This document shows positions 38,649-49,511 of a stretch of 64,000 nt of DNA, one piece after another. The notes under the pieces are model-generated. The model was not told the origin of the DNA. It saw only the letters and a list, made by a program, of their open reading frames with translations, and searched no databases. A program made the position numbers and the translations under genes. The stretch comes from Piscirickettsia litoralis (GTDB lineage Bacteria > Pseudomonadota > Gammaproteobacteria > Piscirickettsiales > Piscirickettsiaceae): contig NZ_MDTU01000001.1 in NCBI RefSeq assembly GCF_001720395.1, forward strand, positions 1,974,438-2,038,437, written 5' to 3'. Position 1 is the first letter of the stretch; every line of letters starts with the position of its first letter.

Positions 38649-39243
38649 GTGATAGATAGCAATTTTAGCGCAGTTTACCAAAGGCTTTTCGTTTTTCCAG
38701 TCGCACGTTTTTGCCGACTTTCAGCCAATAGTATTACCATCCTTAGCTTGATCACTGGCCTTATTGCTGCTGTTTGTATTGCTGTCGGCCAGCCTGTTTG
38801 GGCGGTTGTCTTATTATTACTTTCAGGTTATTTAGATAGTTTAGATGGTGTGGTTGCGCGTCATTTTGATAGCAGTTCGGATCAAGGATGCGTATTAGAT
38901 ATTTTCTGTGATCGAGCCGTTGAATTTGCTGTGATGTTCGGGTTATTGATGGTGGCACCGGCTGAACGTGCACTAGAGGCTTTTTTAATGCTTGGGGCGA
39001 GTTATTTATGTATTACTTCTTTTTTAGTCGTCGCTATTTTTTCTAAAAAAATCGGATTATAAAAGTTTTCATTACAGTCCGGGGTTAATGGAACGTTTTG
39101 AGGCCTTTGTCTTTTTTATTGTGATGATCGTGTGGCCTGCAGGGTTTACAGGCCTGGCGATTGCTTATAGTGTCTTAGTGCTATTAACGGCGATGATTCG
39201 TATTGGCCAGTTTATGTATTTTCATCGTTTGAGTAATACTTAA
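38649..39243 (+). pseudogene. CDP-alcohol phosphatidyltransferase, one frameshift
   Basis: An inner-membrane phospholipid-head-group transferase. The catalytic signature is complete: DGVVARHFDSSSDQGCVLDIFCD fits D-G-x2-A-R-x8-G-x3-D-x3-D. The frame stops at 39062. Removing one A from 39045-39051 continues it through SKKSDYKSFHYSPGLMERFEAF to a stop at 39243, about 197 residues and a normal family length. The start is GTG at 38649 with GAGG upstream. The repaired 3' end overlaps queH by 32 bases, convergently. The donor/acceptor pair is unknown. Confidence 0.82.
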
Positions 39244-39865
39244 CACCGATTTTAATCGGCTCGCGCTGATTATCACGGCGCCAATTATTAGTGTCGCGTA
39301 ATGAGTAAGCACAGCCGCAGTATTCTTGTTGATAGAATTCTTCGCGCTTGGAGATATCGATCATGCGTTTGGAACCGCCACCTTTGCGCCAGTTGTATTG
39401 CCAGTAAGTCATTTTAGGGTATTTAGCCGCGGCACGGACACCACAATCATTAATCTGAGTCATATTTTTCCAGCGTGAGATGCCAAGGGAGCTCGTGATC
39501 ACTTTAAAGTCATGCTCATGAGCATAGAGTGCTGTACGTTCAAAGCGCATATCAAAGCACATGGTGCAACGAATGCCGCGCTCTGGTTCATGTTCTAGCC
39601 CTTTAGCACGCTTAAACCAATTATCAACATCATAGTCGGCATCGATGAATGGAATGCCATGCTTGTCAGCGAAACGCTTGTTCTCTTCTTTGCGAATTTC
39701 ATATTCACGTTTAGGGTGAATGTTTGGGTTATAAAAGAAGATCGTGTAGTCAATATTTGACTCTAAAAAAGCCTCCATTAGTTCGCCTGAGCAGGGTGCA
39801 CAGCACGAGTGTAGTAGTAATTTATCTGCACCGTCTGGAAGTTGTAAATGTTCGCGTTGCGCCAT
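39212..39865 (-). CDS. queH: epoxyqueuosine reductase QueH
   Basis: 217 residues. QueH performs the last step of queuosine tRNA modification, an alternative to QueG. The characteristic Cys motifs are present: [12 protein letters not shown] near residue 19, CTMCFDMR near 100 and [16 protein letters not shown] near the end, with [12 protein letters not shown] between. It probably acts on tRNA in the cytoplasm. It is a single gene convergent with the CDP-alcohol transferase. Confidence 0.94.
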   Translation of the reverse strand: MAQREHLQLPDGADKLLLHSCCAPCSGELMEAFLESNIDYTIFFYNPNIHPKREYEIRKEENKRFADKHGIPFIDADYDVDNWFKRAKGLEHEPERGIRCTMCFDMRFERTALYAHEHDFKVITSSLGISRWKNMTQINDCGVRAAAKYPKMTYWQYNWRKGGGSKRMIDISKREEFYQQEYCGCAYSLRDTNNWRRDNQREPIKIGVKYYSNDENT

Positions 39866-40025
39866 GATGGACTCTCAAGTTTTGCTGATTTCGGCCCTAT
39901 TATCTTGATTGTGCCTAATTTATGCAAGTTGTATTGAGGTGAGGAATTGATAAAGGCACACTATAGTTAATATACATAATTAATATAAAAGGAATTTTAA
40001 AAGATAACAGGGAGTTACTAATTTT

Positions 40026-41276
40026 GTGATCAGAGTGATAAAGGCTTGTTTGCGAACGCATAAAGCAGCGCTATGGGTGGGCATTGCGGCGATTATTGTT
40101 GTTGTCGCGCTATTGATGAGCAAAAAAACACCGAAAACCCTAGAGAACCATGAAAATATTATCACAGTCACAGCCATGACGGTAAGTCGGCAAGAATATG
40201 CGCCTTATCTAGAGCTATTAGGCATTGTCCGATCTGTTGAAGAAAGTCAGTTGTCTATTCCTGTAGCTGCCTTTGTACAACGCGTTCTTGTTAAAGCGGG
40301 CCAAACTGTGACAAAAGGGCAGTTATTATTAGAGTTTGATAGTGCTCAAATCAAATATCAACTTGTTGCGCAAAACGCAGAAGTTAAGCGTTTAGAAGCT
40401 GAAATATTGACTGAAGAATTGCGCGCCCATCATGAGTCTCAAGAGTTTCGCGCCGAGAAGGCATTGCTTGTTTTAAAAGAAAAAGAGTACTCCAGAGAGA
40501 AGCGTCTACTCAAGCAGCGTGCTTCGTCTCAAGCGGGTTTAGATCGTAGCCAGGAAAAAGTAGTCAGTCAGAAAATCAAGGTCGGTAAATTAGAGTTTAA
40601 AGTCAAAAATTATAAGTTTCGCTTGCAGGCACTGACAGAGCGTTTAAATGCAGCAAAAGCAAAGCAAGCTGAGTTGGCGGATGATTTACAGCGCCTTGAG
40701 GTGCGCGCGCCTTTTAATGCTATTGTTAGTGAGCGCTGGGTGGCAACCGGTGAGAGGGTCAGCGCAGGAGCAAAACTTTTGAGCTTATATGATAAAGAGC
40801 GTATGGAAATCGTTGCAAAACTTCCAGAACGCTATGATGCATTGTTCCAAGCGGCCTTGGCTAAAAAAGAAAAAATAGTCGCAACAGTGAAAAAATCACT
40901 TCATAGTGAATTTAATTTAGAGCGGATAAGTGCGCAAATTCATAGCGGTGAAGTGGGGCAGCGTGTTTATTTTGCTAGCAAAAGGGATACCACGAATTTA
41001 ATTCAAAACGAGCATGTGCATCTTGAGGTGATTTTGCCGAAAGTGCTTGCTATTGCGGTGCCTGCAGCGGCGGTTTATCGCCAAGATAATATTTATTTGG
41101 TTGATAAGAATAATCGCTTAGTTTTAACTAAAGTAGAGCGTCTTGGCCAGTGGAAGAGCAATCAAGGGCAGCGTTATTTATTAGTGAATGCGGCAGGTAT
41201 TAGTGATGATAGTCATATTTTAACTCAACACCTGCCTAATGCTCGGCAAGGCTTAAAAGTGAAGATGATCTTATGA
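40026..41276 (+). CDS. RND efflux periplasmic adaptor (HlyD/AcrA family)
   Basis: 416 residues. One N-terminal membrane segment (about 13-31), a lipoyl/barrel-sandwich domain (SIPVAAFVQRVLVKAGQTVTKGQLLLEFD), a long coiled-coil hairpin (about 115-215) and beta-barrel domains follow. It links an inner-membrane RND pump to an outer-membrane channel. The start is GTG at 40026. Its stop overlaps the pump gene start in an ATGA junction, so the two are translationally coupled. No outer-membrane component is encoded here. Confidence 0.92.
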   Translation: MIRVIKACLRTHKAALWVGIAAIIVVVALLMSKKTPKTLENHENIITVTAMTVSRQEYAPYLELLGIVRSVEESQLSIPVAAFVQRVLVKAGQTVTKGQLLLEFDSAQIKYQLVAQNAEVKRLEAEILTEELRAHHESQEFRAEKALLVLKEKEYSREKRLLKQRASSQAGLDRSQEKVVSQKIKVGKLEFKVKNYKFRLQALTERLNAAKAKQAELADDLQRLEVRAPFNAIVSERWVATGERVSAGAKLLSLYDKERMEIVAKLPERYDALFQAALAKKEKIVATVKKSLHSEFNLERISAQIHSGEVGQRVYFASKRDTTNLIQNEHVHLEVILPKVLAIAVPAAAVYRQDNIYLVDKNNRLVLTKVERLGQWKSNQGQRYLLVNAAGISDDSHILTQHLPNARQGLKVKMIL

Positions 41277-44200
41277 GCGCTGGGCGGGGTTTTCTCGAAT
41301 TATTTGTCAAACATCGAGTTCTTGGTAATGTGTTAATGCTGATGATGCTTGGCAGTGGTTTATGGGGTATTTGGAAATTAAATGCCCAGTTCTTACCCCA
41401 TTTTGAGATGAATTATGTTTCAGTGACAGTGCCTTGGGCCAAAGCCAATGCGACGGATATTGAAGAGTCGGTGATTGTGCCACTTGAGCGAGAACTGCGT
41501 AGTGTTTCTTCAATCAAAAAAATGAATAGTGTGGCTTACAAAGGTGTTGGTGTTGTTATTTTAGAGTTTAAAGAAGGCACTGACATGGGGCGGGCGGTTG
41601 AACAGGTAAAAAACCAAGTCGCTCAAGTGCAAGGCTTACCTCAACAAGCAGAGGCCGCTAAGGTTAAACGCATAGAGCACTTTGAGCCGGTGGCACGCTT
41701 ATTAATTACAGGGCCTGATAACCTTGCAGCATTAAGGAAATTAGCGCATCAATTTGAAAATCAATTGTTAGCACGCGGCATAGATAAAATTAGTTTAGTC
41801 GGCGTGCCAGACCAAGAAGTAGCAATTACGATATCCAGTCGTAACTTAACTAAATTACAGATGACTCATGAAGAAGTCGGAAAAATTATTGCAGAAGAAA
41901 ATGCCCGTGCCGCATCTGGTAGTGCTGGTTTAAATGAGGTCAGTCGTGAGTTACGGGTAACTCGTCAGGCTAAAAAAAACTGAAGATTTTCTAGAGATTC
42001 CAATTAAAGCCAATGAGCAAGGCGGGCGAATAACACTTGGAGAAATTGCCCAAGTTGCTTTGCAGTCACAAGAACAAGAGGTGTTATTATTTTATCAAGG
42101 CAAGCCTGCTGTTGAGCTTTACGTGCAACGTAATGAGCAGGGCAATGCCTTACAGGCTGCAAAAATTTTAGAAAAGTGGCGTAGTGATTTGCAGCCTAAA
42201 CTTGGCGAAAGTATTAAATTAACGATTTATGATGAACAATGGAAGATGATTGATCAGCGTTTATCCTTGTTGATTAATAATGGTGTTGCCGGTTTGGCCT
42301 TTATTTTAATTATTTTATTTATATTTTTAAATCGACGAGTAGCTTTTTGGATCGCCTTTGGCATTCCGATTTCGTTTATGGCAACTTTGGGGGTGCTCTA
42401 TCTTATTGGCGGCAGTATCGATATGGTGACGATGTTTGCCTTGATTATGAGCTTGGGGATCATCGTTGATGATACCATCGTGGTTGGTGAAGATACCTTG
42501 GTGCATTATCAGCAAGGCAGAAATCCTGTCGAAGCGGCTGTTGCCGGTGCAATACGAATGTCTAAACCGGTGCTTGCTTCATCATTAACAACGATTGCAG
42601 CTTTCTTGCCGTTAATGCTGATCGGTGGCTTAATTGGTCAGATTTTGCAAATTATTCCAACGGTTGTCATCTGTGTGATTATCGCTTCATTATTAGAATG
42701 CTTTTTAGTTTTACCTGCGCATTTGAAAGTTAGCTTAGGGAATATGCACAAGGATAAAGCGGTGCCGTGGCGTCAGCGTTTTGATTGGCGCTATCAAAAA
42801 TTTATCGATGGGCCATTGAGTCACTTTGTCGACTTTAGTTTAAAAAATCGCCAATTAATTATTGTGATTGGGGTTGCTGCTTTTGCAATTAGCATCGCAT
42901 TGTTAGCGAGCGGCCGTGTGCCTTTTACTTTTTTCCCAACTCCCGATGGTAATGTCTTAAAGCTTAATGTCGGCTTTGTTGCAGGGACGCCACAAAAAAA
43001 GGTTAAACAGCTCTTACGTTATTCTGAGCAGCAATTAGAACAAATTAATCATGACTATCAAGCTAGAAATAATCAAGGATTTTTGGTATTAACAAATTTA
43101 GTTTTAGGAAAAACAGCAGACACTCAGGGAGATGAAAGTGAAAAGCGTGGTGATGTCTATGGTCACCTCAATGTTGAGTTGACGCCTGCAGATAATAGGA
43201 AAGTATCAAATCGCCAATTAATTGCTATTTGGAAAAACCATATTCAATTACCACCTCAAGTAGAGTCTTTTGAGATTACCGTTGTCAAAGGAGGGCCGCC
43301 TGGGCGGGATATTGATATTCGTTTGTCAGGTGCTACACCGATTGAACTTAAAAATGCTGCTTTAAAAGTACAGAGTGAGCTTGCAAAGTTTGCAGGCGTA
43401 ATGAATATTACCGATGATTTACCTTTTGGTCAGGAGCAATGGTTGTTTGAATTAAAACCAGCCGCTAAAACCGTTGGTTTAACAATCAATGATATCGCTA
43501 GGCAGGTGCAGCATGCATATTCAGGTTATCAGGTACAACTACTATCGCAAGGGCGTGATGAAATTGAGGTAAATATCCGCCTACCAAATGCAGAACGTTA
43601 TAATTTAGCTAGTTTAAAATATCTCCCTATTAAGACAAAGTCGAGTATTGGCACGATGTTACCTTTAGAGGATTTAGTGACGATTAAAAGTGTCGCCGGT
43701 TTTGAGGAACTGCGTCACAGTGCTGGGGAAATCAGTGTGCACGTAACCGCAGAGGTTAATGCTGAGCTTGCTAATGCCAATAAAGTATTAGCAGAGTTAA
43801 AAGTAGGCGTTTTGAAAAAGATAGCAAGCCAGGATAATATTCAAGTTTCTTTTGCTGGTCGCTCACAAGAGCAAAAAGAAACATTAAACGATATGCTCTT
43901 TGGGGCGGGTCTTGCGTTGATTTTTATTTATTTAATTTTAGTAGTCATGTTTTCATCATATAGCTGGCCATTATTTGTGATGTCAATTATCCCATTAAGT
44001 TTAAGTGGGGCAATTTTTGGACACTGGTTATTAGGCTATGATATGACAATTTTATCTTTATTTGGCTTATTTGGTTTGGCAGGTATTGTGACCAATGATT
44101 CGATTATTTTAGTGAGCTTTTATAAAAATATGAAAGGCCAGGCGCATTCCTTATCAGACGCGTTGGCATCGGCGATCAAACAGCGTTTTCGTGCGGTATT

Positions 44201-44420
44201 TTTAACGTCGATTACAACGATTGCCGGTTTATTGCCTTTATTGTTTGAAACCTCATTGCAGGCAAAATTTTTAATTCCGATGGCAGTGTCTATTACTTTT
44301 GGTTTGGCATGGTCGCTATTTTTAATTTTATTTTTATTGCCAGCTTTATTGCTAAGCTATGAAGAGTCAAGTTGGCGACATAAAATTAAGCGTAAGCTAA
44401 AGCATTATTCATTATTTTAA
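41273..44420 (+). pseudogene. RND family efflux pump, one frameshift
   Basis: About 1048 residues when repaired, the full RND length. These are proton-driven inner-membrane pumps. The frame breaks at 41983. Removing one A from the A8 run at 41972-41979 joins QAKKTEDFLEIPIKANEQGG to the rest. RND marks include the TM4 acidic pair region MSLGIIVDDTIVVGEDT, the FLPLMLIGGLIGQ segment and GLAGIVTNDSIIL. If the extra A is real, only the first 236 residues would be made from this start; if a sequencing error, the pump is intact. It is coupled to the upstream adaptor. Confidence 0.88.
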
Positions 44421-45011
44421 TAAAAAACGCTGTTGACAGTGATAAATGCTGCCTTTAGCAGTTTGCTCGCTACTAAAAAGAGCAAACGACTCTGCTAAAA
44501 AATATTCATTAACTGATTGATTAGACTTATTTACCTGTTTTAAAAATTTATCTTTTTTTTGATGATTAATATTTTTAAGGCGCGCAAGAGTAATATGAGG
44601 CTTAAAATGTGAGTGGGAATAATCGGTAATATTTAGTATTTTTGCCGATTGTTGGCAAAGTTTGGCAAGTTGAGTTAATGTAATAATTGGCTCGGCTTTT
44701 ATGGCGAAAATAGTTTGAGAGTGGCCTGTTTTTAAAAAGTAAGGTGAAGATAAACTAACAGTTTGCGGTTTTAATGAATTTAGGTGCAGCTGATTATTTA
44801 CCTCTTCGATTAATGGCCCAATCAGTGTTGTTTTAACAGCGCCGAGGAAGGCGAGGGTAATGTGGTAATTTTCTTTAGGAATCCATTTGACTTTTTTGGT
44901 TGTTGTTGATATTTGGGCTTTATGCTGGATTGTGTAATTTGCCAGCACATCAGCACTTTTCTCAGGTAGGCTTAAAGCAAAAAATAATCGTTGTGTTGTT
45001 ATTTTTATCAT
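44412..45011 (-). CDS. thpR: RNA 2',3'-cyclic phosphodiesterase / 2'-5' RNA ligase family
   Basis: 199 residues. The two HxTx catalytic motifs are visible as HITLAFLG and HITLARL, and RLFFALSLPEK at the N-terminus is typical of ThpR. The enzyme opens 2',3'-cyclic phosphates on RNA. An upstream ATG at 45029 is an alternative start; neither has a clear ribosome-binding site. It overlaps the end of the RND gene by 9 bases, convergently. Confidence 0.9.
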   Translation of the reverse strand: MIKITTQRLFFALSLPEKSADVLANYTIQHKAQISTTTKKVKWIPKENYHITLAFLGAVKTTLIGPLIEEVNNQLHLNSLKPQTVSLSSPYFLKTGHSQTIFAIKAEPIITLTQLAKLCQQSAKILNITDYSHSHFKPHITLARLKNINHQKKDKFLKQVNKSNQSVNEYFLAESFALFSSEQTAKGSIYHCQQRFLLK

Positions 45012-45077
45012 AAGAGTAAGATATAACATAAACTAACTATAATTCACCCAGTATAGCAAAGAGATAGAGCAGAACCT

Positions 45078-46022
45078 ATGGAGCCATTAGCCAATGAAAA
45101 AATCAGCCAGCAACTTGCCTTGTGGCCTGAAGAAACCTTATTTACCGATGAGCTCAAACAATATTTTGATTATTATCGCTTTGCTTTAACTGAAGCTGAT
45201 GATATTCAGGTTCAAGTGAGTTATATCAATGTCGCTCGGCATCGCATTGCGGTATATCATTTAACCCCTAAAAAGCCAATTCAGCATGTCTTAATTATGC
45301 ATGGTTATTTGGATCATTCGGGGATTCATGCAGATTTAGTCAATGATTTATTAAGCAAGAACTGTCAGGTGAGCCTTTATGATATGCCAGGACACGGTTT
45401 ATCAACGGGGCCGAATGCGGATATTGATGACTTTCGTTGTTATGTAGAGGTGCTAGGTGCTGTACTCACAGCATTTAGTGAGAAAAAACAATTGCCTGAT
45501 GCTGTACTTGCTCACAGTACTGGGGCTGCGGCGTTGATTTTAGCGTTATTATCAGGTGAACTACCCCGCCTGGCAGCAATGAATATTATTCTTGTTGCTC
45601 CTTTAGTGCGTATCGCTAACTGGTATCGCATCAAGTTAACTTATCACTTGATACGGCATTGGTTGAGTGAGGTGAAGTTAGGTAAGATTGATAACAGTGC
45701 AGATCGTAAGTTTACCGATTTCTTATTGGCGGACCCATTGCGCCATTGTGTGATGCCCATTCAGTGGTTGGAAGCGGCTTTTGAGTATGAGAAAAGCCTC
45801 AGCCAATATCCACCCTGCGAAAAAAGTATTACGGTGATTCAAGGCTCGGATGATACGACGGTGGCTTGGTCTTATAATTTACGCTTTTTGCATCATAAGT
45901 TTCCTCAAGCACGAGTGTATTGTATAGAAGACGCTAAGCACCATGTGCTCTATGAGCGAGAAGCGCTGCGACAGCGCGCTCGTGAAATTTTATACGAGCG
46001 CCTAGGCTTAAGTAAAGACTGA
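45078..46022 (+). CDS. alpha/beta hydrolase (lysophospholipase-like)
   Basis: 314 residues. The motifs HVLIMHGYLDHSG, DMPGHGLSTG, AHSTGAAAL (nucleophile Ser in a variant elbow), GSDDTTVAW (acid) and KHHVLYE (His) match the Hydrolase_4/PldB-like group. It is probably a cytoplasmic esterase or lysophospholipase; the substrate is not known. It is convergent with ilvE. Confidence 0.85.
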   Translation: MEPLANEKISQQLALWPEETLFTDELKQYFDYYRFALTEADDIQVQVSYINVARHRIAVYHLTPKKPIQHVLIMHGYLDHSGIHADLVNDLLSKNCQVSLYDMPGHGLSTGPNADIDDFRCYVEVLGAVLTAFSEKKQLPDAVLAHSTGAAALILALLSGELPRLAAMNIILVAPLVRIANWYRIKLTYHLIRHWLSEVKLGKIDNSADRKFTDFLLADPLRHCVMPIQWLEAAFEYEKSLSQYPPCEKSITVIQGSDDTTVAWSYNLRFLHHKFPQARVYCIEDAKHHVLYEREALRQRAREILYERLGLSKD

Positions 46023-46034
46023 ATGGGCTTGTCT

Positions 46035-46946
46035 TTAGAGTAGAGTCAAGCAATGAGCAAAGTGATTATTGTGACCATGAACAAGACTTAAGTACTCTTC
46101 TTTGAGCTTCTTGGTGATGGGGCCTACGCTGCCATCGGCAATGATTTTATCATCAAGAGAGCGTATCGGTGCGACTTCGGCAGCTGTCCCTGAGAAAAAG
46201 ACTTCATCGGCATTGTAAAAGTCTTCGACGGTTAATTGAGCCTCGCGGGTTTTAAAGCCTAAACTTTCAGCAAGTTCTAGCAAGGTGGCGCGAGTGATGC
46301 CGGCGAGAATATGCCCGGTTTGGGGAGTATACAGTATGCCATCTTTGACCATAAAGATATTCTGACCACAGCCTTCGGCGACGTGGCCGGTGGTATCGAG
46401 CATTAAGGCTTCATGGTAACGCGTGCCACGGATGCAAAGAGCGGCAAGATTACTATTTAGATAATGTCCGGCAAATTTCGCTTCACTGACTGTGGTATCT
46501 GGATGAATACGAGCGACTGGGCTGGTTTTTACATCGAGTAAGCCTTGCGGCACAATGCTGGCTCCCGGCCAACAGGCGATGGCACATTCTGCATCGATAT
46601 CGGTTGGAGTCACATTCATGCCATAGCCAAAATAGGCTACAGGACGGATATAGCCTGATTTTAAGCCATTGGTTTTGACAATTTTAATCGTCGCTTCGGC
46701 CAGCGTATTTAAATCATAGGCCAGTGGCATCTTTAAGGCTTGGCAGGAAAATAAAAAACGCTCCAGGTGCTCTTGTAAGCGAAAAAGTGCCGGACCTTTG
46801 GGTGTCTCATAGCAGCGAATGCCCTCAAAGATCGCTGAACCATAGTGCAAGCTATGGGTGAGGATATGGGTGGTTGCCTTATCCCAGGCGATGACCTGGC
46901 CGTTGTGCCAAATCCACTGTGTTGAATGCATGAAGTTACTCGTCAT
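46035..46946 (-). CDS. ilvE: branched-chain amino acid aminotransferase
   Basis: 303 residues of PLP fold-type IV. It transfers the amino group in the last step of Leu/Ile/Val synthesis. SLHYGSAIFEGIRCYET, GYIRPVAYFGYG, SEAKFAGHYLNSNLA (PLP lysine) and AEGCGQNIF are IlvE signatures. The frame extends upstream to 47045, but the extension has no ribosome-binding site; ATG 46946 (or 46931) gives the usual N-terminus. Confidence 0.94.
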   Translation of the reverse strand: MTSNFMHSTQWIWHNGQVIAWDKATTHILTHSLHYGSAIFEGIRCYETPKGPALFRLQEHLERFLFSCQALKMPLAYDLNTLAEATIKIVKTNGLKSGYIRPVAYFGYGMNVTPTDIDAECAIACWPGASIVPQGLLDVKTSPVARIHPDTTVSEAKFAGHYLNSNLAALCIRGTRYHEALMLDTTGHVAEGCGQNIFMVKDGILYTPQTGHILAGITRATLLELAESLGFKTREAQLTVEDFYNADEVFFSGTAAEVAPIRSLDDKIIADGSVGPITKKLKEEYLSLVHGHNNHFAHCLTLL

Positions 46947-47082
46947 TATTCTAATTGAGGTGGCATGATAGCATCGATTAATGGTAGGGTCATCTGTTAT
47001 AATAGGATCTTTAAATGTGAGCGAGATGACTGGTCTCGGCAACAAAGCCTTTGGTTGGGCTGTTAATTTTTAGGGGACTGCT

Positions 47083-47502
47083 GTGATTGATTTTGTGAAA
47101 TTTTTGCATGCCGAGCTTGCGAATCTCAACGAAATGATAGAAAACGATGATGATGTCGAGCAAAGTGAGTTTTTAATTGAGCGCTTAACCGATGTCGAGG
47201 CACTGTATTATGATTTTGTTAAATCTAATAAAGTGGTGATCAGCGCTGAGAAGGAAGAAGAAGAAACTGAAGAGGAAGCGAGCTATTACCTCTTTGCAAC
47301 TTGGCTCTATTTAGAGCAGCAGCAACGTGGCAAAATTCCTGAAGATGAAGAGAGCTTTAGCTTTGATAATGTTAAAACTGTGACTGAAGATGATGAGCGC
47401 ATTGATAATGCATTTTTTGTCGTCGGTATGTTTGAGCAGCATCTAGAAAATATGGGGTTGATGGACGGTGAGTTTGATGAAGAGGATGAACCACGCCATT
47501 AA
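47083..47502 (+). CDS. hypothetical acidic protein
   Basis: 139 residues with a strikingly acidic composition, including EKEEEETEEEASYY near residue 58 and EFDEEDEPRH at the end. It has no membrane segment or signal peptide. The start is GTG at 47083 with GGGGAC upstream. I do not recognise the family. A terminator follows, so it is probably monocistronic. Confidence 0.65.
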   Translation: MIDFVKFLHAELANLNEMIENDDDVEQSEFLIERLTDVEALYYDFVKSNKVVISAEKEEEETEEEASYYLFATWLYLEQQQRGKIPEDEESFSFDNVKTVTEDDERIDNAFFVVGMFEQHLENMGLMDGEFDEEDEPRH

Positions 47503-47540
47503 ATGACGAGCGGCCATACATAAAATAGCTTTAATAAGCG

Positions 47541-47568
47541 ATAAGGCCCGATAATGGGCCTTTTGTTT
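47541..47568 (+). terminator. intrinsic terminator after the acidic-protein gene
   Basis: AAGGCCC / GGGCCTT stem with loop GATAAT and a TTTTGTTT tail on the plus strand. Confidence 0.85.
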
Positions 47569-47572
47569 ATTT

Positions 47573-48205
47573 TTATACTGTACCGAATAAACGATCACCG
47601 GCATCACCCAGCCCTGGGCAGATATAGCCTTTTTCGTTGAGCCTTTCATCTAAAGCCGCGGTATAGAGCTTGATATCAGGGTGTTCTTTTGCTAAATGAT
47701 TAATCCCTTCGGGGGCGGATAAGATATTTAGAAAGTGGATATTGGTAATGCCGACTTCTTTGATGCGTGTAAGTGCTGCTGCTGCTGAGTGGCCGGTTGC
47801 CAGCATCGGATCACAGACGAGGATCTGCTGGTCAGGATCCTGTGGCGGTAGATTAAAATAATAACAGTGTGCTTCGAGTGTCTTTTCATCGCGCTTTAAG
47901 CCAATATGACCAATCACAGCTTTTGGGAATAAGCTGGTAACTCCCGGGACCATTCCTAGCCCCGCGCGTAAAATGGGAATAATCATCGGTGCAGAATGAT
48001 TTAAGCATTCACTCTCACATTTTTGCAAAGGGGTGGTGATGGTTTTTGTTTTTATTGCAAAATTCCGACTGGCTTCATAGGCGAGAATATGAGCAATCTC
48101 TGCGGTTAGGCTACGAAAAAGTTGTGAGTCCGTTTTTATACAGCGCAGCAAGCTCACTTTGTGAGCAAGGGCAGGGTGGTTGATCAGTGTGGCAAATGAT
48201 TCCAT
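47573..48205 (-). CDS. upp: uracil phosphoribosyltransferase
   Basis: 210 residues. It makes UMP from uracil and PRPP in pyrimidine salvage. The PRPP loop ILVCDPMLATGHSA, the PILRAGLGM segment and the C-terminal YICPGLGDAGDRLFGT are diagnostic. No linked uracil permease is present. Confidence 0.97.
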   Translation of the reverse strand: MESFATLINHPALAHKVSLLRCIKTDSQLFRSLTAEIAHILAYEASRNFAIKTKTITTPLQKCESECLNHSAPMIIPILRAGLGMVPGVTSLFPKAVIGHIGLKRDEKTLEAHCYYFNLPPQDPDQQILVCDPMLATGHSAAAALTRIKEVGITNIHFLNILSAPEGINHLAKEHPDIKLYTAALDERLNEKGYICPGLGDAGDRLFGTV

Positions 48206-48474
48206 AGCAACTTAACTTTCCTTAACTTTATTTTGAGTATAACGGCTGTATAGCCCATCAGTAAAATTGACTTATCGTGGATTAAGAGATTTATTGTCGA
48301 GTTATAGCGCTTTGACTACTTTTTTGATAAAGTGTTATCCCTTATATGGAATTAATAAATATAAAAGTTATAAAATTGAGATAAAAAAACAACATAAGTC
48401 AAAAAACAAGGCATTTCCTTATGGGAGTGCTTTTTCTTTGGGATAGTTCTAATTAGAAATAGGATGACAACACG

Positions 48475-48795
48475 ATGACGAAAAGTGTGCAAGATGATGT
48501 AAATGTGAGTGACCAAGCAAATTCAACGAGCGAGTCTGTTGAATATAGAGAAGGAAAATCATCTATCGGATTAGAATGGTTAGCTATTTCTATACTTACA
48601 ATCTTTTTTAGTGGACTCGTTATTTTTATTTTGGGTATCGTGCTATTCAATATGATTGGTTATGACGGGATGTTTGGCGCTATTTTAATTGGTGCATTCG
48701 CAGCACCTGCCTTTCTTCCTGTGCTGCTCATAATTGTTGTGATCGTTGGCTTATGTGTTATTAGTGCATTTTGGTCTTCAAAAAAAGGAAAATAG
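48475..48795 (+). CDS. hypothetical small membrane protein
   Basis: 106 residues. A hydrophilic N-terminus of about 37 residues is followed by two hydrophobic segments (about 38-62 and 70-101). The family is not recognised. It ends 3 bases before the start of the secreted-protein gene at 48798, in an apparent operon with that gene and the lipase gene. An immunity or accessory membrane role is possible but unproven. Confidence 0.6.
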   Translation: MTKSVQDDVNVSDQANSTSESVEYREGKSSIGLEWLAISILTIFFSGLVIFILGIVLFNMIGYDGMFGAILIGAFAAPAFLPVLLIIVVIVGLCVISAFWSSKKGK

Positions 48796-48797
48796 AA

Positions 48798-49502
48798 ATG
48801 ATTAGAAAAAGATATTTTTGCTTGCTATTGTTGCCCCTAATAACCTTATTTAGGGTTTCTTACACAAAGCCGTTAACCGAAGCTCAGTTTAAAGCGACTA
48901 AACTACCTTATTCCGTCATGGCCTATAGCAATAAATACGCCCATGAATATGGTTTAGATGCAAGTAAAGCAATCAAGCTGCCAAAGGGGCTAGAGGCGAT
49001 TAAGCTGACGCTATCTAAAAGTTTTAGTAAAGGGTATGGGCCTTATGCGAGCAAGTGGGACTACAACTGCAGAGCAGAGCTTTATGTGGATAAAAGCCTA
49101 AAAATTCTATGGCCAAACAATAATAGATCTAAAATGACTTTGCCAATTTTGGATGATCGTGGAACTATGAAAGTTTTTCTAGCAACCACTCAAATGCATA
49201 ATTATCATGGTCGGATAGGGCCTGAGAGTTTTACTAGCTTGTTTTTCGTAGGGTTTGATAAAACTATATCGTCTGGAACTAATCAGATTAAGCTTAATGC
49301 AGGATCATGTTCTAAATTCCCATCACAAGCGAGTTTTCCTGTGGAGATTTGGCTTGAAAAAAGTTCTGGTCCTCACTATAACAAGTTGACGACAAATGCA
49401 ATACCTACACCAAACGACTTTTACCGGTTTCCTTTACCAGTGAAATACACACAGAAGTATTTCGATTACACGATTGCTGCAAATAAATATGGAATACAAT
49501 AG
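48798..49502 (+). CDS. hypothetical periplasmic/secreted protein upstream of lipase
   Basis: 234 residues with a signal peptide (basic IRKRYF then LLLLPLITLF). No lipobox is evident. The mature part has no recognised domain; two Cys residues are visible in it. The start at 48798 has AAAGGAAAA upstream. It is followed 9 bases later by a class 3 lipase gene. A periplasmic protein encoded just before a lipase lacking a signal peptide recalls effector-immunity arrangements of type VI lipases. Confidence 0.6.
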   Translation: MIRKRYFCLLLLPLITLFRVSYTKPLTEAQFKATKLPYSVMAYSNKYAHEYGLDASKAIKLPKGLEAIKLTLSKSFSKGYGPYASKWDYNCRAELYVDKSLKILWPNNNRSKMTLPILDDRGTMKVFLATTQMHNYHGRIGPESFTSLFFVGFDKTISSGTNQIKLNAGSCSKFPSQASFPVEIWLEKSSGPHYNKLTTNAIPTPNDFYRFPLPVKYTQKYFDYTIAANKYGIQ

Positions 49503-49511
49503 GAGTAAAAT

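Noticed and set aside
41972-41979. Programmed frameshifting in the RND pump gene at A8
   Set aside because: No downstream stimulatory structure was seen and the same single-base pattern recurs in several unrelated genes, favouring error or decay.
48357-48400. Very short frames in the gap before 48475
   Set aside because: About 12 codons, no ribosome-binding site, AT-rich sequence; expected by chance.
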